Assembly: GCF_014646135.1 (NCBI RefSeq)
Contig: NZ_BMMW01000003.1
Coordinates: 407,025 to 471,024 of the forward strand
Direction: 5' to 3'
Source: Nocardia camponoti
GTDB taxonomy: Bacteria; Actinomycetota; Actinomycetes; Mycobacteriales; Mycobacteriaceae
DNA: 64,000 bases
The notes below the pieces were generated by a model. It did not search any database. It was not told the origin of the DNA and saw only the letters and a program-made list of their open reading frames with translations. This document shows, piece by piece, positions 17,422 to 27,005 of this stretch; positions within the stretch are counted from its first letter, which is position 1, and the number at the start of each line of letters is the position of its first letter. Position numbers and translations under genes: made by a program.

Positions 17422-19323
17422 GTGAGTCCACTGTCGTCGCGCGATCCCGCCGGTCCCGGCCGTGGCCGCCGCGACGGTGTCGGCGACCAGCCGGGACTGG
17501 CTCACCCTGGCTACGGGCATTACCCGCCGCGTGGCGATGCCCCGATCGACGAGCGCAACGGACAAGGGCGCAAGGTGTTTCCTCATCCAGACCAGGCTGT
17601 TCGCGTTTCGGTCACGCGGGCGCGCTGGGCGTTTTGGCGCGCGGAACCGACGGATGCGGCGGCGGCGCGCATCGCTGCCGACCAGGCCGGGCGCGCTCGT
17701 GACGCGGCGCAGCGTGGTCGCGCTGCTTCGCCCGAACCGCCGACGGCACGCATCGCCCAAGCCGGACAACCTCAGCGCGCCGATCCAGGGAAAGCCGACC
17801 CTGCGACGATCCCCGCAGACCAGCCAGGTCGCGCGCAACCAACCGGCACGCGCGAACTCCCCCAACAAGCCGGCGACCAACCTGCGAACTACCCGCGCAA
17901 ACTCACCGTCACCCGCGTAGCCGCGATGCGTGGCCGCGAACTCACCGGGCGCGGCATCGCGACCTTCCAGCGCGCGGCTAAAGCGGACGGTGCCGACAAG
18001 TCCGGGCTGACCGCGCTCACCTACGCGACGATCGCGAACTTCGCCGTCGACGCCGCGATCGCCGTCGCGCTCGCCAACACCCTGTTTTTCGCAAGCGCGA
18101 CAGCCGAGTCGAAAACTAAGGTCGCGCTGTATTTGATGATCACGATCGCGCCGTTCGCGGTGATCGCGCCGCTGATCGGTCCCCTGCTCGACCGACTGCA
18201 ACGCGGTCGAAGACTCGCGCTCGCGACCACGTTCGGCCTGCGCGCGGTATGCGCGGTCCTACTGCTGCTGTTTTTCCACACGTGGGGTTTGTATCCGCTC
18301 GCGCTGTGCATGCTGATCGGGTCGAAATCGTTCGCGGTGCTCAAGAGCGCGGTCACGCCGCGTGTTCTGCCACCGGGCATCGACTTGGTTCGCACCAACT
18401 CGCGGCTCACCGTTTTCGGGCTGGTCGTCGGCACGATCGGCGCGGGCACGCTCGCCGGACTCACCGCGATTGTCAGCGATTCCACCGGCGTGTTGCTGCT
18501 CGCGACCGGTCTCGCGATCGCGGGCGCGGTGTTGAGTTTGCGCATTCCGTCGTGGGTTGAAGTGACCGAGGGCGAAGTCCCAGCGACGCTGAAATATCAC
18601 GGTGCCGACGCCGACACCGAGGTGCTCGCGCCTGGCACTGAGTCGCTGGTTCCGGCGCGCAAACGTCGTCAGCCGCTCGGACGCGCGGTGGTCACCGGGT
18701 TGTGGGGCAACGGGTCGATTCGCGTCCTGACCGGCTTTTTGACCTTCTATATCCCGTTCGTCGCCAAGGGTTCAGGCGGCAGCCCAACCGAGCAGGCCCT
18801 CATGCTTGGCGCCGCGGGCGCGGCTGCTGGCCTTGGCAACTTCGCCGGCAACGCGACCGGCGCGCGCCTCCAACTCGGGCATCCGACCAGAATCATGCTC
18901 GGCTGTGTCGCCCTGTGCGTCGCCATCGCGATTTTCGCGGCGTTCACCGGCAACCTTTTTGGCGCGGTCTGCGCGGCGTTCATCGCGTCGGGGGCGAGCG
19001 CGCTGGCGAAGGTTTCGCTTGACGCGGCGATCCAAGACGACCTCCCACCGGAGTCGATCGCGTCCGGATTCGGCCGGTCAGAGACGGTTTTGCAGCTCAG
19101 TTGGGTAGTTGGCGGCGCGGCGGGCGTGCTGCTGCCCATCGAATTCTGGAAAGGTTTCGCGGTGATCAGCGTGGCGCTCGTCATCGGCGGAATCCAAACC
19201 TTCGTCACCTACACCGGGCATTCACTGCTGCCCGGTCTCGGCGGCAACCGACCACAACACGCGAAGCAAGAAGTGCCAGCGGCACATCACGGAAATCACG
19301 GAACAGGAGACCCCCAACGGTGA
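17422..19323 (+). CDS. Large MFS-type membrane protein with disordered N-terminus
   Basis: A 633-residue protein corresponding by position to Rv0876c. Residues 1-160 are hydrophilic, Pro/Arg/Ala-rich and probably cytoplasmic, with PxxADQPGRAQP repeats. The remainder holds about 12 transmembrane segments of an MFS fold, with IGPLLDRLQRGRRLALA as the loop 2-3 motif and FGRSETVLQLSWVVGGAAG near the end. GTG start at 17422 follows a short intergenic gap. Its TGA overlaps the GTG of the next gene, so the two are coupled. Substrate unknown. Confidence 0.82.
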   Translation: MSPLSSRDPAGPGRGRRDGVGDQPGLAHPGYGHYPPRGDAPIDERNGQGRKVFPHPDQAVRVSVTRARWAFWRAEPTDAAAARIAADQAGRARDAAQRGRAASPEPPTARIAQAGQPQRADPGKADPATIPADQPGRAQPTGTRELPQQAGDQPANYPRKLTVTRVAAMRGRELTGRGIATFQRAAKADGADKSGLTALTYATIANFAVDAAIAVALANTLFFASATAESKTKVALYLMITIAPFAVIAPLIGPLLDRLQRGRRLALATTFGLRAVCAVLLLLFFHTWGLYPLALCMLIGSKSFAVLKSAVTPRVLPPGIDLVRTNSRLTVFGLVVGTIGAGTLAGLTAIVSDSTGVLLLATGLAIAGAVLSLRIPSWVEVTEGEVPATLKYHGADADTEVLAPGTESLVPARKRRQPLGRAVVTGLWGNGSIRVLTGFLTFYIPFVAKGSGGSPTEQALMLGAAGAAAGLGNFAGNATGARLQLGHPTRIMLGCVALCVAIAIFAAFTGNLFGAVCAAFIASGASALAKVSLDAAIQDDLPPESIASGFGRSETVLQLSWVVGGAAGVLLPIEFWKGFAVISVALVIGGIQTFVTYTGHSLLPGLGGNRPQHAKQEVPAAHHGNHGTGDPQR

Positions 19324-19853
19324 GCAACCTCAGCGTTCGTCAGGTGCTCGCGCTGGTCGCGGCGGGCCTAGCCGTCGTCGTCTTTGCGACGGCGGGAATC
19401 GTCGGTTACGCGGTGCACAAGGCGCCGAAGTCGGAGCCGGTGATTACCGCGTATGCGAACGGGAAGACGATCGAGGTCGCGCCTTACCTGTACTGCACGG
19501 TGCGGATGCTCGATTGCACCGAGGGCGATTCCGCCACATTGCCGGTAAGGAAGGGCTACCCGGTCCAGTTGTCGCTGCCCGACCAAATCGTCAAATCGCC
19601 CTGGCTGATCCAACTGATCTATTTGCGGCCCGACAACTCACGAGCCGACAAGATGATTCAGGTGGACCGCGTTCTCAGCTTCGTTGACTTCCCGGCGGGC
19701 GTGCATGCGCTGACGATCGATTCGCATCCCGAAGAGGACTTGCGCCTTGCCGGCATCGAAGTGGGCCTGCCGATCCTGATTCGTGACAGCGCGACGGGCC
19801 AGGAAAGTTATATGCCCCACGCGGCGTGGTCCATCGCGACGCCGGAGGCGTGA
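19320..19853 (+). CDS. Membrane-anchored exported protein, DUF2771
   Basis: A 177-residue protein with one N-terminal transmembrane segment (LALVAAGLAVVVFATAGIVG) and an extracytoplasmic domain with VAPYLYCTVRMLDC and LPDQIVKSPWLIQLIY. It matches the DUF2771 family and Rv0875c by order. The start is the GTG at 19320, four bases inside the end of the upstream MFS gene (GTGA overlap), with AGGAGA 9 bases before it. The pairing suggests the two proteins act together at the membrane. Confidence 0.83.
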   Translation: MSNLSVRQVLALVAAGLAVVVFATAGIVGYAVHKAPKSEPVITAYANGKTIEVAPYLYCTVRMLDCTEGDSATLPVRKGYPVQLSLPDQIVKSPWLIQLIYLRPDNSRADKMIQVDRVLSFVDFPAGVHALTIDSHPEEDLRLAGIEVGLPILIRDSATGQESYMPHAAWSIATPEA

Positions 19854-19892
19854 TCACGATGCCCCACGCGCGGGGCCGCGGTCTAGTGATCA
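19851..19892. terminator. Bidirectional hairpin between DUF2771 and csp
   Basis: Nested inverted repeats: TGATCAC (19851-19857) pairs with GTGATCA (19886-19892), and GCCCC (19861-19865) with GGGGC (19872-19876). The stop codons of both convergent genes lie inside it. Confidence 0.6.
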
Positions 19893-20314
19893 AGCTCCCG
19901 CGCGACCGCACGCACCACTTCGGAAATCCGCTGTGACATCTTGCGGTCCGGGTACTTGCCGCGACGCAAATCCGGCTGCACCTTCGTTTCGAGCAGCGTG
20001 ATCATGTCTTCGACGAGCCCGTGCAACTCATCAGGCGACTTGCGCGGGCCAGCGTCTTTACGCGCGGTCGGCGACGCGCCGTTGCCGCCGCGCACGCTCG
20101 GCGGCGCTTCGACGAGTTTCACGCTGAGCGCCTGCGGTCCGCGGCGACCCGCTGCCATGCCAAATTCGACGCGCTGACCGGGCTTGAGGCCTTCAACACC
20201 TTCGGGTAGCGCCGATGCGCGGACATAGACGTCCTCGCCCTCGTCCTGGGAAAGGAAGCCGAAGCCCTTTTCGACGTCGTACCACTTCACCCTGCCGGTC
20301 GGCACTGCGCTCAC
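19883..20314 (-). CDS. Cold-shock domain protein with C-terminal extension
   Basis: A 143-residue RNA/ssDNA-binding protein. Residues about 5-70 form a cold-shock domain with [15 protein letters not shown] (RNP1-like KGFGF) and DVYVRASAL. The rest is a helical extension with [21 protein letters not shown], longer than classical Csp and typical of the mycobacterial CspB (Rv0871) branch. GTG at 20314 is chosen because it starts directly before the fold; the longer in-frame form to 20359 is unsupported. Confidence 0.85.
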   Translation of the reverse strand: MSAVPTGRVKWYDVEKGFGFLSQDEGEDVYVRASALPEGVEGLKPGQRVEFGMAAGRRGPQALSVKLVEAPPSVRGGNGASPTARKDAGPRKSPDELHGLVEDMITLLETKVQPDLRRGKYPDRKMSQRISEVVRAVARELDH

Positions 20315-20403
20315 CCGTCCATCGTTGCCAATTAAGCCCGAAAAGAACGCGCCCCCCAACCAGGCAGGACGCGCGATAGTTCGGAGAGTCTACCCCGGTA
20401 GCG

Positions 20404-20676
20404 ATGTCGCGAGCACATCAGTTTTACGGTTGCGCTGTGCCAAATACTCCTCATCCCGGTTCGGGCGGTCAGCGACGGCGTAGCGACGTGTTATTGCGGA
20501 TCGCGATGGGCCTGTTCGGGATCGGCATCATCTCGGTTATCGCGATTTTCGCGGTCACGCTTATTACGGGCAACGCGCCCGGCGTGTGGCTGTATCTCCT
20601 CGCGATGCTGACCCCGGTCGGGCTACTGCTCGGCATCTTCTTCGCGCTGTGGTCGGGTCGGCAGGCACGTAAGTAG
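20404..20676 (+). CDS. Small two-TM membrane protein
   Basis: A 90-residue (or 79-residue from GTG at 20437) protein with a polar N-terminus, two transmembrane segments (MGLFGIGIISVIAIFAVTL and LYLLAMLTPVGLLLGIFFAL) and a short basic tail. It is divergent from the cold-shock gene. I do not recognise a family. Neither start has a strong ribosome-binding sequence. Confidence 0.55.
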   Translation: MSRAHQFYGCAVPNTPHPGSGGQRRRSDVLLRIAMGLFGIGIISVIAIFAVTLITGNAPGVWLYLLAMLTPVGLLLGIFFALWSGRQARK

Positions 20677-20716
20677 CGACGCGCGCCCGGTTATGCCCCG
20701 GATGGCTTTACAAAAC

Positions 20717-20732
20717 TGTGAGCTTGATCACA
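20717..20732. promoter_or_regulatory. CRP-family binding site upstream of rpfA
   Basis: The sequence TGTGAGCTTGATCACA is a perfect match to the TGTGA-N6-TCACA consensus of cAMP-CRP. The site is about 340 bases upstream of the rpf start. In M. tuberculosis the CRP Rv3676 is known to activate rpfA, so conservation of this link is likely. Confidence 0.85.
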
Positions 20733-20820
20733 TCACAGACTGGTTACGAAGTGTGCGCACGTCGGTCGCACCCCACCAGCACCGCGACTACCTGCGCGGA
20801 CATGTCATGGATCACCCTGA

Positions 20821-21678
<858 letters not shown>

Positions 21679-21693
21679 TTCGCTCGCAGTACG

Positions 21694-21730
21694 AAAAAGC
21701 CCGCATCCGATATTCGGATGCGGGCTTTTT
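21694..21730. terminator. Strong bidirectional terminator after rpfA
   Basis: A perfect 17-bp stem (arms 21694-21710 and 21714-21730) with a 3-base loop. The arms start with five A and end with five T, so it works as an intrinsic terminator in both directions, for rpfA and for the small gene at 21751. Confidence 0.93.
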
Positions 21731-21750
21731 CGTGTTCTTTCCCGTCCTGA

Positions 21751-21942
21751 TTACACCCGGTTGATCGTGGTCTGCGGGTGCACGTAGGGCAGCTTGGAAG
21801 CCGGGAGGGGAAACTCGGTTTCCTCACCGAAGGGCGAGAGATTACCGGCGCGGGTCGACGCGAGTTCGGTGACGGCATGTTCGCCATCGGGCAACTGAGG
21901 CCAGCCGTTGTCGACGTAAGAGTTCTTCGATTTGTTCACCAC
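21751..21942 (-). CDS. Conserved small actinobacterial protein
   Basis: A 63-residue protein with a polar body and the ending [20 protein letters not shown]. It lies between rpfA and the helicase-like gene, where mycobacteria carry the small gene Rv0863. The start is GTG at 21942 or 21939, since the upstream in-frame sequence overlaps the divergent gene. Function unknown; no membrane segment. Confidence 0.7.
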   Translation of the reverse strand: MVNKSKNSYVDNGWPQLPDGEHAVTELASTRAGNLSPFGEETEFPLPASKLPYVHPQTTINRV

Positions 21943-21981
21943 GGGCTCATTCTGGCATACGGGCCACGTAGGCTTGAGCTG

Positions 21982-24273
21982 ATGATCGCGACGGACTCCC
22001 TCACCGATTGGCTCGGTGCGCGCACCGATGCGCAACTGGTGAAATTGCTGCAATTGCGGCCCGATCTAGCGGTGCCTTTGCCCGCGTCGATGTCGGTGCT
22101 TGCCGTGCGCGCCCAACAGCGGGCTTCGGTGCTGCGTGCCGCCGACGATCTTGACACCCTTGAATTCGCGATCATCGAAGCGCTAGCCGCCCGCGATGAT
22201 GAACGCACGCTCGGCACAGGCAGCGAACCGCATACGAAAACCACGCTGCATGCCGCGCTTGCTGATCGAGTCACCAAGTCCGCGTTCAATACCGCGCTCA
22301 CGCGGCTACTCGACCGCGCGCTTGTCTGGCAGGCGGGCGCTGCCGTGCATCTCACGCCGAGCGTCGCTGAGGCGCTGCCGTGGCCGGTAGGCGCGACGTC
22401 GACGTTGCCCGACGCGCTCACCGAACCCGAGGTCGAAGCCGCGCTCGCGACGGTTGGGCCGCCCGAACGCGCGCTGCTGGACAAACTCGCAACGACCGGC
22501 CCGCGCGGCCGCACCCGTGACGCCGCGCCCGACGCGCCCGCCGACCGTCCGGTTCAACGCCTGCTCGCCGCGCGGCTGTTGCACGTGATCGACGCCGAGA
22601 CGGTCGAATTGCCGACCACGGTCGGGCAGGTGTTGCGTGGCGAGCCGGTCACCGATCCGCACGCGCTTTCCGCGCCGAAACCCGCGCTGACGAAACACGC
22701 GCCCGCTGATGTCAACGCCGTCGGCGCGGGCGAGGTCGGCGAATTGTTGCGCGACTGCACTGATCTGCTCGAGGCTCTTGGTGCGTTGCCCGCGCCGGCG
22801 TTGCGTGCAGGTGGGCTCGGGGTGCGCGAGTTGCGGCGGTTAGCCAAGCAGACCGGGGTCGAAGAAAGTCGCGCTGGGCTGTTGCTTGAATTGCTCGTCG
22901 CGGCGGGGTTGGTCGGGAAGGGCTTTCCCGACCCCGCACCCGAATTCGATTCGACCGACGATTTTTGGGCGCCAACGTCGATCGCCGACAGTTGGCTCGA
23001 CGCTGAACCGGCCGCGCGTTGGTTGCTGCTGGCTGAAGCGTGGCTTGGGCTCGATCGACTGCCGTGGATGATCGGGTTGCGCGACGCGGGCGACAAGCCG
23101 ATCGCGGCATTGTCGGCGGAGTTGCGGATCGCGCATGCGGTGCGTGACCGGCGTGCCGTGCTTGATGTGCTCGCCGAGTTTCCCAGCGGAACGGCGTTGT
23201 CGGCCGCCGATATCGGCAAGCTGCTTGCCTGGCGAATGCCGCGTCGCCGTCGGCATTTTCGACTCGACGTCGTGCGCGCGACCCTCGCCGAAGCCGCGGT
23301 CGTCGGGCTGGTTGGCCGTGGTGCGCTCGACTCGGCCGCCCGCGCTTTACTCCACGGCAGCCCTGCCGACGCGGAACGCGAAATGGCCGCCGCGCTGCCG
23401 GAACCCGTCGACCACGTGCTTGTCCAGGCCGACCTCACCGTGATCGCGCCGGGCCCGCTCGTTCCCGAATTACGCGCACGGATCGCCTTGGTCGCCGACG
23501 TTGAATCTGCCGGGGCGGCAACGGTTTACCGCGTCAGCGACGCGTCCGTGCGTCGAGCGCTCGACGCAGGCATGACCGCCGCCGAACTGCACGCGCTGTT
23601 CAGCGTGCATTCGCGGACGCCGGTGCCGCAGTCGCTCACCTATCTCATTGACGATGTCGCGCGGCGGCACGGTCAGCTGCGCGCGGGCATGGCTCAGTCG
23701 TTTTTACGCAGCGACGATCCTGCGTTGCTCGCCCAAGTGCTTGCCGCGCCCGTCGCCGAAACGCTGGCGTTGCGTGGCATCGCGCCGACCGTCGCGATCG
23801 CGCAAGCCCCGCTCAGCGAGCTGCTCGCGCAACTGCGCGCTGCCGGATTCGCCCCCGCGGGTGAGGATTCGGCGGGTGCGATCGTCGACTTGCGGGCGCG
23901 TGGGGCACGGATTCCTGCAGCGTCGAAAAATCGACCCGCGTACCGGCCGAAGCCGCCGAACGACGAACAGCTCGCTTCGCTCGTCACGGAACTGCGCGCG
24001 GGCGACCGCGCCGCCGGGGCGCGCACCGGCACGTCCGTACGCGCCGACGGCACCCGCAGCGGCACCCAGGCAACGTTGGCGTTGTTGCAGTTGGCCGCGC
24101 GGGTTGGTCGACCGGTGAATATCGGCTACGTCGACGCGCAGGGAATCGCGACGAAGCGGGTCGTCGAACCGATCCGGGTTGGCAACGGTCAGCTGGACGC
24201 GCGCGACCCGGTAACGGGCGCGACACGCCACTACACGCTGCACCGAATCGCGTCGGTCGCGCTGCTCGACTGA
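21982..24273 (+). CDS. Helicase-associated protein (XPB/Ssl2 N-terminal domain type)
   Basis: A 763-residue protein equivalent to Rv0862c, which lies beside the XPB helicase gene in mycobacteria. It lacks Walker motifs. The N-terminal part is Leu-rich ([20 protein letters not shown]), the middle has winged-helix-like repeats, and the region around [18 protein letters not shown] matches the helicase C-terminal/XPB3-like domain (PF13625). The C-terminus has a WYL-like end ([15 protein letters not shown]...[11 protein letters not shown]). It probably partners the XPB helicase (27006) in DNA repair; this is inference. ATG at 21982 is chosen to avoid overlapping the divergent small gene. Confidence 0.82.
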   Translation: MIATDSLTDWLGARTDAQLVKLLQLRPDLAVPLPASMSVLAVRAQQRASVLRAADDLDTLEFAIIEALAARDDERTLGTGSEPHTKTTLHAALADRVTKSAFNTALTRLLDRALVWQAGAAVHLTPSVAEALPWPVGATSTLPDALTEPEVEAALATVGPPERALLDKLATTGPRGRTRDAAPDAPADRPVQRLLAARLLHVIDAETVELPTTVGQVLRGEPVTDPHALSAPKPALTKHAPADVNAVGAGEVGELLRDCTDLLEALGALPAPALRAGGLGVRELRRLAKQTGVEESRAGLLLELLVAAGLVGKGFPDPAPEFDSTDDFWAPTSIADSWLDAEPAARWLLLAEAWLGLDRLPWMIGLRDAGDKPIAALSAELRIAHAVRDRRAVLDVLAEFPSGTALSAADIGKLLAWRMPRRRRHFRLDVVRATLAEAAVVGLVGRGALDSAARALLHGSPADAEREMAAALPEPVDHVLVQADLTVIAPGPLVPELRARIALVADVESAGAATVYRVSDASVRRALDAGMTAAELHALFSVHSRTPVPQSLTYLIDDVARRHGQLRAGMAQSFLRSDDPALLAQVLAAPVAETLALRGIAPTVAIAQAPLSELLAQLRAAGFAPAGEDSAGAIVDLRARGARIPAASKNRPAYRPKPPNDEQLASLVTELRAGDRAAGARTGTSVRADGTRSGTQATLALLQLAARVGRPVNIGYVDAQGIATKRVVEPIRVGNGQLDARDPVTGATRHYTLHRIASVALLD

Positions 24274-24277
24274 GCTA

Positions 24278-24341
24278 CCAAGATCAACACGCTGTGGTGG
24301 CGAAAGCTACTCGGCCGTCGCCGCCACCAGAGCGTGCTCAC
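24278..24341. repeat. Palindromic element, copy B
   Basis: Five bases after the stop of the preceding gene. The left arm (about 24286-24302) pairs with the right arm (24320-24337) with few mismatches. The right arm and loop (ACTCGGCCG..GCCGCCACCAG) match copy A at 4281-4345, and the flank CCAAGATCA matches 4195. It lies between two convergent stop codons. Confidence 0.75.
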
Positions 24342-24355
24342 CCTTTGGGATGTCG

Positions 24356-24850
24356 CTACGGCTTCGCCAGGCAGAAAGTCGTCTTCGGGTTCGCCACGGT
24401 CTTAAAGCTCGTTGCCGGGGCGTCGCAGAGCAGTTCGTCGGCCTGGCCGTCGATGCGCTTGATGACCTTGAACGTCGCTTCCTTTGTCGAGCAATCGACA
24501 GCCTTCGCTGGGCGCGTGCCAGCGTCGGCGAAGCAGGTGTCGGCGGCGAAGTTCGGGGTGAGGCAGAGACCGGTCGACTTGTCGGCGACCGTCCCGGTGA
24601 AGGCGGCGTCGCTAGGCGCGCATTCCTGCGCGGCCGCGACCTTGGCGATGCGGTAGGTGGCCTTGGCCGATGAGCAGTCGCCGGTGGTCGCCTTCATCGC
24701 GCCCGCCGCGTTGTCGGTGATCACCACGCATGAACCGGCCTGTACCGCGTCGCTGGACGTGGTTCCGCTAGCCGACGAACAGCTCACGAGCACGCCAACA
24801 AACGGGGCTGCTGCCAGCACCACAAGCGCTTTGGGGAGAAACAACTTCAA
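24356..24850 (-). CDS. Cys-rich lipoprotein with two related halves (LppU-like)
   Basis: A 164-residue lipoprotein. The signal peptide ends with lipobox LVSC (Cys24). The mature part has two related Cys repeats, each with a CVV/CLT start, a D-C-S (x)n A-(T)-(Y/F)-(R/K)-(I/V) segment and a terminal Cys, so two or three disulfides are likely. The pattern resembles the LppU/SCO3897 family of surface lipoproteins with unknown function. It is convergent with the helicase-like gene across palindromic element copy B. Confidence 0.75.
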   Translation of the reverse strand: MKLFLPKALVVLAAAPFVGVLVSCSSASGTTSSDAVQAGSCVVITDNAAGAMKATTGDCSSAKATYRIAKVAAAQECAPSDAAFTGTVADKSTGLCLTPNFAADTCFADAGTRPAKAVDCSTKEATFKVIKRIDGQADELLCDAPATSFKTVANPKTTFCLAKP

Positions 24851-24924
24851 AACCTCACTCTGGGTACGGTTTGCCTCGGCTCACGCCGCCGCCGACGATA
24901 CCCAACCGTCGCTAGAATCGGCAG

Positions 24925-26127
24925 ATGCCCGATGACGGGATAGGCAAGGTCGCCCGCGATTTGTACGGGCTCGACCCGGCGGAATTCGTCGCCGCGCGTG
25001 CGCGTCATGCGGCGGCGGCCAAAGCGGCAGGCGATGCCGGTCTCGCGAAAGCCATCAACGCGTTGCGCAAACCTACGGTCGCGGCGTGGACGGTGAACCT
25101 GCTCGCCCGGTCGGCGTCGACCGAAATCGCCGCGCTTTTAGACCTCGGCGCGGCGTTGCGCACCGCACAGCAGCAGTTTTCCGGCGCGGAATTGCGGGCG
25201 CTGAGCAGTCAGCGGCAGCAGGTAATTAACGCGCTTACTAAACAGGCAGGATCGCTGGCCGCCGAGCATGGCAAGCCCGCGACCGAACAGACGTTGCGCG
25301 AAGTAGGCCAGACGTTGACGGCCGCTTTGGCGGACCCGGCGGTGGCGCGACTGGTCGAGTCGGGCACGTTGCCGACGACGGTAAGTTACGACGGTTTCGG
25401 CCCGGTCGGTTTGGTCGCGCTGGATGGTGGGTTGTCGGGGAAGACGGAGTCGACGCGAAGTAGGTCGCGTGGGGGTGGGTCTGACGGGAAGTCTCGACGC
25501 GACGCCGACCGGCCTGCGCGCGCACCTAAAGAGTCGCAACATGGCGTTGGCCAGGGCGAATCGTCAACTGAACCGGGCTCACCACGGGGGCTCGGTAGCG
25601 TGAGCGCGCAGGATCGGGCGACGCGTGGCGAAACAGCCGTGCAGGATCGGGCTGCGGAGGCGAAGCAAGCCGGGCGCGCGCGGGGCGAGGTTGCGGATGC
25701 GGATGCGGATGCGGATGAGCTCGCGCCGACCGAGGCACGCGCGGCGAAACCCGACGAACTCGCTCGGGGCGAAGTTGCTGCGGCCAAGCTTGCCCGGGCA
25801 GAAGCGGCGGCGGCGAAGCGGGACGAGCTCGCGCGGGCCGAAGCTCAGCAGGAACTTGATGACGCCGAAGACGCGCTCACGGCCGCGGCCACCGACCGCG
25901 ACAATGCCGAAGCAGCCGCCGAACAGGCCCGTGCCGATCTCGACGCCGCCGACGCGCGCATCACCGAACTACGCGAGGAGCTCGCGAAAGCTGAACACGA
26001 ACGTACTGCGGCTAATGCGGCCGATCACCGCGCTCGCAACGAATTATCTTCTGCCCGAAGCCAATTCGACCGAGTTCAGCGTTGGGTCGAGCGAGCGCGT
26101 GCGCGAGCTGGCAAACCCAGCGCGTGA
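24925..26127 (+). CDS. Coiled-coil protein of unknown function
   Basis: A 400-residue hydrophilic protein. The first 165 residues are helical with a recognisable actinobacterial pattern (ARDLYGLDPAEFVAARARH...LRKPTVAAWTVNLLAR). A disordered linker (about 170-260) contains a GCGGAT codon repeat encoding ADADADAD. The remaining 140 residues are a heptad-rich Ala/Glu/Arg coiled coil. No signal peptide, no membrane segment and no catalytic motif. It is divergent from the lipoprotein gene. Function unknown; a structural or DNA-associated role is possible. Confidence 0.72.
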   Translation: MPDDGIGKVARDLYGLDPAEFVAARARHAAAAKAAGDAGLAKAINALRKPTVAAWTVNLLARSASTEIAALLDLGAALRTAQQQFSGAELRALSSQRQQVINALTKQAGSLAAEHGKPATEQTLREVGQTLTAALADPAVARLVESGTLPTTVSYDGFGPVGLVALDGGLSGKTESTRSRSRGGGSDGKSRRDADRPARAPKESQHGVGQGESSTEPGSPRGLGSVSAQDRATRGETAVQDRAAEAKQAGRARGEVADADADADELAPTEARAAKPDELARGEVAAAKLARAEAAAAKRDELARAEAQQELDDAEDALTAAATDRDNAEAAAEQARADLDAADARITELREELAKAEHERTAANAADHRARNELSSARSQFDRVQRWVERARARAGKPSA

Positions 26128-26293
26128 TCTGGCTTTACGTAGGCACAGCGCGCAACACGAGCGAGGTCGACAGCCCAATATCGCCACCGAGCACGCAGGT
26201 AGGCGCGAACTGGCCCCGGTGCCGAACTCAGCGCAACTCATGGCCTGGTGTGCGAAACATGGTTCGGCTCTTAGCGAGGCGCCGGGCAGCGCG

Positions 26294-26959
26294 TTAGTCC
26301 AATCCCGCGGGCAACTGATCCGGGTCCAGAAGTAACCGCTTTGTCGCCGTGCGGCGCACCCGTGATGCCAGTTCCAGGTTGTCGCTCAACAATCTCCACT
26401 CGATTTCGCTAATCGCGGCGGCGGCTCGGTCGATGACCGTTGTGTCGCGGGTGGCCCACGCGATCGGCATCGCGGTCACCAACTGCCAGCGCTCCCCCAC
26501 CTGACGTGGCGCGCGGTCGGTGCGCACCGCGACCGACGGCACTCGCTCCCCCGGTTTCGGAGCGTGCGGACCGACCGCGCGCACCTTGCGAGTAACCAGC
26601 GCCCAGCGACGGGCGGGCGCGTCGGGCTCGGCGACGTCGACCAACGCGAGCAGCACCACCCCCGACGGCTCGGCTTCGCTCACCATCGCGGGCACAAGCG
26701 CGCCGTCGGCGTAAAGCCGCTCAATGCTCGACCGATGCGGCGTCCACAACGCGACCCACAACGCGATCGCCGCGACAAGCACGAAAACCACCGCGAGCAG
26801 GTACGCCCACGCTTCCCCCGACCACAACAGCGCCGCAACGACCGCGACCGCCAACCCGGCAACCACCATCGCGGCGAAACGCAGGCGTCGCAGCGCGACG
26901 AACGTCTCGTTCACGGCGTGAGCGTGCTCTCGGTCGACCATAAATTCGAAACGGCGCAC
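26294..26959 (-). CDS. Membrane protein, DUF3239 family
   Basis: A 221-residue protein with a short N-terminal strand (RRFEFMVDREHAHAVNETF), two adjacent transmembrane segments and a soluble beta-rich domain with SIERLYADGALVPAMVSE, RVPSVAVRTD and MPIAWATRD. This is the pattern of DUF3239, found in Corynebacterium relatives. GTG at 26959 is chosen because homologous sequence begins here and GGGGG precedes it; the open frame continues to 27022, past the end of the xpb gene. It lies directly downstream of xpb on the same strand. Confidence 0.72.
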   Translation of the reverse strand: MRRFEFMVDREHAHAVNETFVALRRLRFAAMVVAGLAVAVVAALLWSGEAWAYLLAVVFVLVAAIALWVALWTPHRSSIERLYADGALVPAMVSEAEPSGVVLLALVDVAEPDAPARRWALVTRKVRAVGPHAPKPGERVPSVAVRTDRAPRQVGERWQLVTAMPIAWATRDTTVIDRAAAAISEIEWRLLSDNLELASRVRRTATKRLLLDPDQLPAGLD

Positions 26960-27005
26960 GTCCCCCAAACTACCCGTCACGCGAGCATAACCCCCGGATG
27001 CGCGC

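Noticed and set aside
16543..18201. 552-residue minus-strand open frame
   Set aside because: Covers the cyclase lipoprotein and MFS N-terminus in antisense; no recognisable motif and the plus-strand products are well-supported.
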